From: Oscillospiraceae bacterium
GTDB lineage: Bacteria; Bacillota; Clostridia; Oscillospirales; Oscillospiraceae
Assembly (NCBI GenBank): GCA_021203045.1
Contig: JAJQBY010000087.1
Location: 1 to 60,181, forward strand
Direction: 5' to 3'
DNA length: 60,181 bases
The notes below the pieces were generated by a model. That model saw only the letters and a list, made by a program, of their open reading frames with translations, was not told the DNA's origin and made no database searches. Shown here one piece after another: positions 58,629-60,181 of this stretch. Position 1 is the first letter of the stretch. The number at the start of each line of letters is the position of its first letter. A program made the position numbers and the translations under genes.

Positions 58629-60181
58629 TTAGCAGAGCGTAAACCCGGCGGGCAGGCTGTCCTCCAGGATGATCAGATGAGGGTCGCCCTCATCGTTCTC
58701 CACAGCGGAAAGCAGCATTCCGTTGGATTCCAGGCCCATCATCTTCCGGGGCGGCAGGTTGGTGCAGGCCAGGACGGTCTTGCCCACAAGCTCCTCCGGC
58801 TTATACCACTTGGCGATGCCGGACAGGATCTGCCGTGTTTGGCCGCTGCCGTCGTCCAGCTCGAAGCGCAGCAGCTTCTGGCTCTTTTTCACCGGCTCGC
58901 AGACCAGTATCTTGCACACTGTCAGCTTCACCTTGCCGAACTCGTCGATGGTGACGGTCTCCGGCTCCGGTGCCTCCACCGGGGCGGCATTCTTCTTTTC
59001 CAGTTCTTCCAACGCCTTCAGCTCCTTTTCCATATCGATGCGGGGGAACAGCACCGGGCCCTTGTGCACCTGCACCTGCGCAGGCAGGACCCCGAACCGG
59101 GCCGCGTTGTCCCATGTCACGTCCCCGGCGGACGCGCCGATCTGGGAGAAGATCTTCTCGCTGCTCTCGGGGATAAAGGGGGCCAGCAGGGACACGGTCA
59201 CCCGGATGGTCTCCAGCAGGTTATACATGACCGTCGCCAGCCGCGCCCGGCGGCTCTCGTCCTTGGCCAGGACCCAGGGCATGGTCTCGTCAATATATTT
59301 GTTGGCCCGGGATATGACCTTGAAGATATCCACCAGCGCCTGCTGGGTGGCAAAGGCCTCCATATCCTTTTCATAGATATCCCGCAGGGCCGTAACAGTC
59401 TGGATAAGAGGCTCATCCTCCGGTCCGGCCTCCCGGCTGTCGATAAGCTGCCCGCCCGGGAAGTACTTCTCGCACATGGCTACCGTGCGGGAGACCAGGT
59501 TCCCCAGGTCGTTGGCGAGGTCCGCATTTATGCGGTTTATCAGAGCCTCATTGGTAAAGTTCCCGTCGGAGCCAAAGGGGAATTCCCGTAGCAGGAAAAA
59601 CCGGAGAGAATCCACGCCATAGCGCTCCGCCAGCAGATAGGGGTCCACCACGTTGCCCTTGGACTTGGACATCTTGCCGCCGCCGAACAGCAGCCAGCCA
59701 TGGCCAAAGACCTTTTTCGGCAGGGGCATGCCCACGCTCATCAGCATGGCGGGCCAGATAATGGAGTGGAAGCGGACGATCTCCTTGCCCACGATGTGGA
59801 TGCCGGGCCAGTATTCCTCCACCTGATCGTATTTGTCGTTCATATAGCCCAGGGCGGTCAGGTAGTTGAACAGGGCGTCCACCCATACATATACCACATG
59901 GCCGGGATCGAAATCCACGGGAATGCCCCAGGTAAAGCTGGTGCGGGACACGCACAGGTCCTCCAGGCCGGGGTCTATGAAATTGTGTATCATCTCATTG
60001 ACCCGGCTGGCCGGCTCCAGGAACGTGCCGGATTCCAGCAGCTCCCGCACAGGCTTTGCGTATTTGGACAGGCGGAAGAAATAGGCCTCCTCCTGGGCGT
60101 GATGCACCTCCCGGCCGCAGTCGGGACATTTGCCGTCCACCAGCTGGCTCTCCGTCCAGAAGCTCTCGCAGGGAGTGCAGT
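58629..60181 (-). CDS. metG: Methionyl-tRNA synthetase (5' end beyond the window)
   Basis: This is the C-terminal 517 or so residues of MetRS, which charges tRNA-Met, including the initiator tRNA encoded in this window. The frame runs out at 60181. The visible part starts inside the zinc-binding insertion (CTPC, then CPDC) and includes FFRLSKYA, the catalytic KMSKSKGNVVDP loop and the anticodon-binding helical domain. The C-terminal EMAP-II/Arc1p-like tRNA-binding domain begins at about FGKVKLTVCKI. The start codon is missing only because the window ends. Confidence 0.96.
   Translation of the reverse strand, partial: CTPCESFWTESQLVDGKCPDCGREVHHAQEEAYFFRLSKYAKPVRELLESGTFLEPASRVNEMIHNFIDPGLEDLCVSRTSFTWGIPVDFDPGHVVYVWVDALFNYLTALGYMNDKYDQVEEYWPGIHIVGKEIVRFHSIIWPAMLMSVGMPLPKKVFGHGWLLFGGGKMSKSKGNVVDPYLLAERYGVDSLRFFLLREFPFGSDGNFTNEALINRINADLANDLGNLVSRTVAMCEKYFPGGQLIDSREAGPEDEPLIQTVTALRDIYEKDMEAFATQQALVDIFKVISRANKYIDETMPWVLAKDESRRARLATVMYNLLETIRVTVSLLAPFIPESSEKIFSQIGASAGDVTWDNAARFGVLPAQVQVHKGPVLFPRIDMEKELKALEELEKKNAAPVEAPEPETVTIDEFGKVKLTVCKILVCEPVKKSQKLLRFELDDGSGQTRQILSGIAKWYKPEELVGKTVLACTNLPPRKMMGLESNGMLLSAVENDEGDPHLIILEDSLPAGFTLC

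Overview
The window looks like chromosome from a GC-rich, spore-forming anaerobe of the Clostridia, most like the gut Oscillospiraceae (Intestinimonas/Flavonifractor/Oscillibacter type). The grounds are spore genes (bofA, yabP, yabQ), a 4-hydroxybutyryl-CoA dehydratase, an ssnA-ygfK pair, a Firmicutes-type pst operon, a lysine riboswitch, and many lipoproteins with long Glu/Thr/Ala-rich linkers. I see no prophage, insertion sequence or CRISPR array. This taxonomic placement is inference from gene content; no database was consulted.

Layout. 0-5.3 kb: a LysR regulator, then the minus-strand phosphate operon pstS-pstC-pstA-pstB-phoU. 5.4-8.1 kb: abfD, an isolated hexapeptide acyltransferase with its own small acyl carrier protein, and an initiator tRNA-fMet. 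8.2-15 kb: a BMP-type nucleoside ABC importer on the minus strand, divergent from uridine kinase and thymidine kinase. 15-18.7 kb: a MATE exporter and a sensor kinase, both split by single-base frameshifts, and an OmpR-type regulator. 18.7-22.3 kb: two related DUF4342-like proteins, a transglutaminase-like lipoprotein without its cysteine, a LUD protein and a YitT protein. 22.3-27 kb: topoisomerase IV (parE-parC) and bofA. 27.1-30.2 kb: a lysine riboswitch ahead of a three-gene polar amino acid ABC importer. 30.3-36.5 kb: accessory genes, including an isochorismatase-fold hydrolase, an orphan oligopeptide-binding lipoprotein, an AT-richer GNAT gene pair, and a Ser/Gly-repeat lipoprotein with an 11-G tract just after its lipobox. 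36.6-41.1 kb: ssnA-ygfK behind a compact structured leader. 41.3-48.6 kb: a SnoaL-like exported protein, a SUV3-like RNA helicase, a YczE-type membrane/cytidylate-kinase-like fusion, upp and an unknown lipoprotein. 48.6-53.7 kb: polA-rimI-tsaD-tsaE-tsaB. 53.8-57.4 kb: a beta-keto acid cleavage enzyme (BKACE) with two dehydrogenases and a MarR regulator. 57.5-60.2 kb: divIC-yabQ-yabP and a 5'-truncated metG.

Several blocks form working units: phosphate uptake with PhoU; nucleoside import with two salvage kinases (and upp further on); riboswitch-gated lysine import; a probable hydroxy-acid to beta-keto-acid to acyl-CoA route (SDR, 3-hydroxyacyl dehydrogenase, BKACE); part of the anaerobic purine-degradation gene set (ssnA-ygfK); and t6A tRNA modification (tsaBDE). 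In all three transporter operons a stable hairpin follows the binding-protein gene, which would favour excess binding protein over membrane components. The most unusual items are the poly-G lipoprotein, the ssnA leader RNA, the BKACE cluster, the bacterial SUV3-like helicase, the membrane/nucleotide-kinase fusion and the orphan carrier protein/acyltransferase pair.
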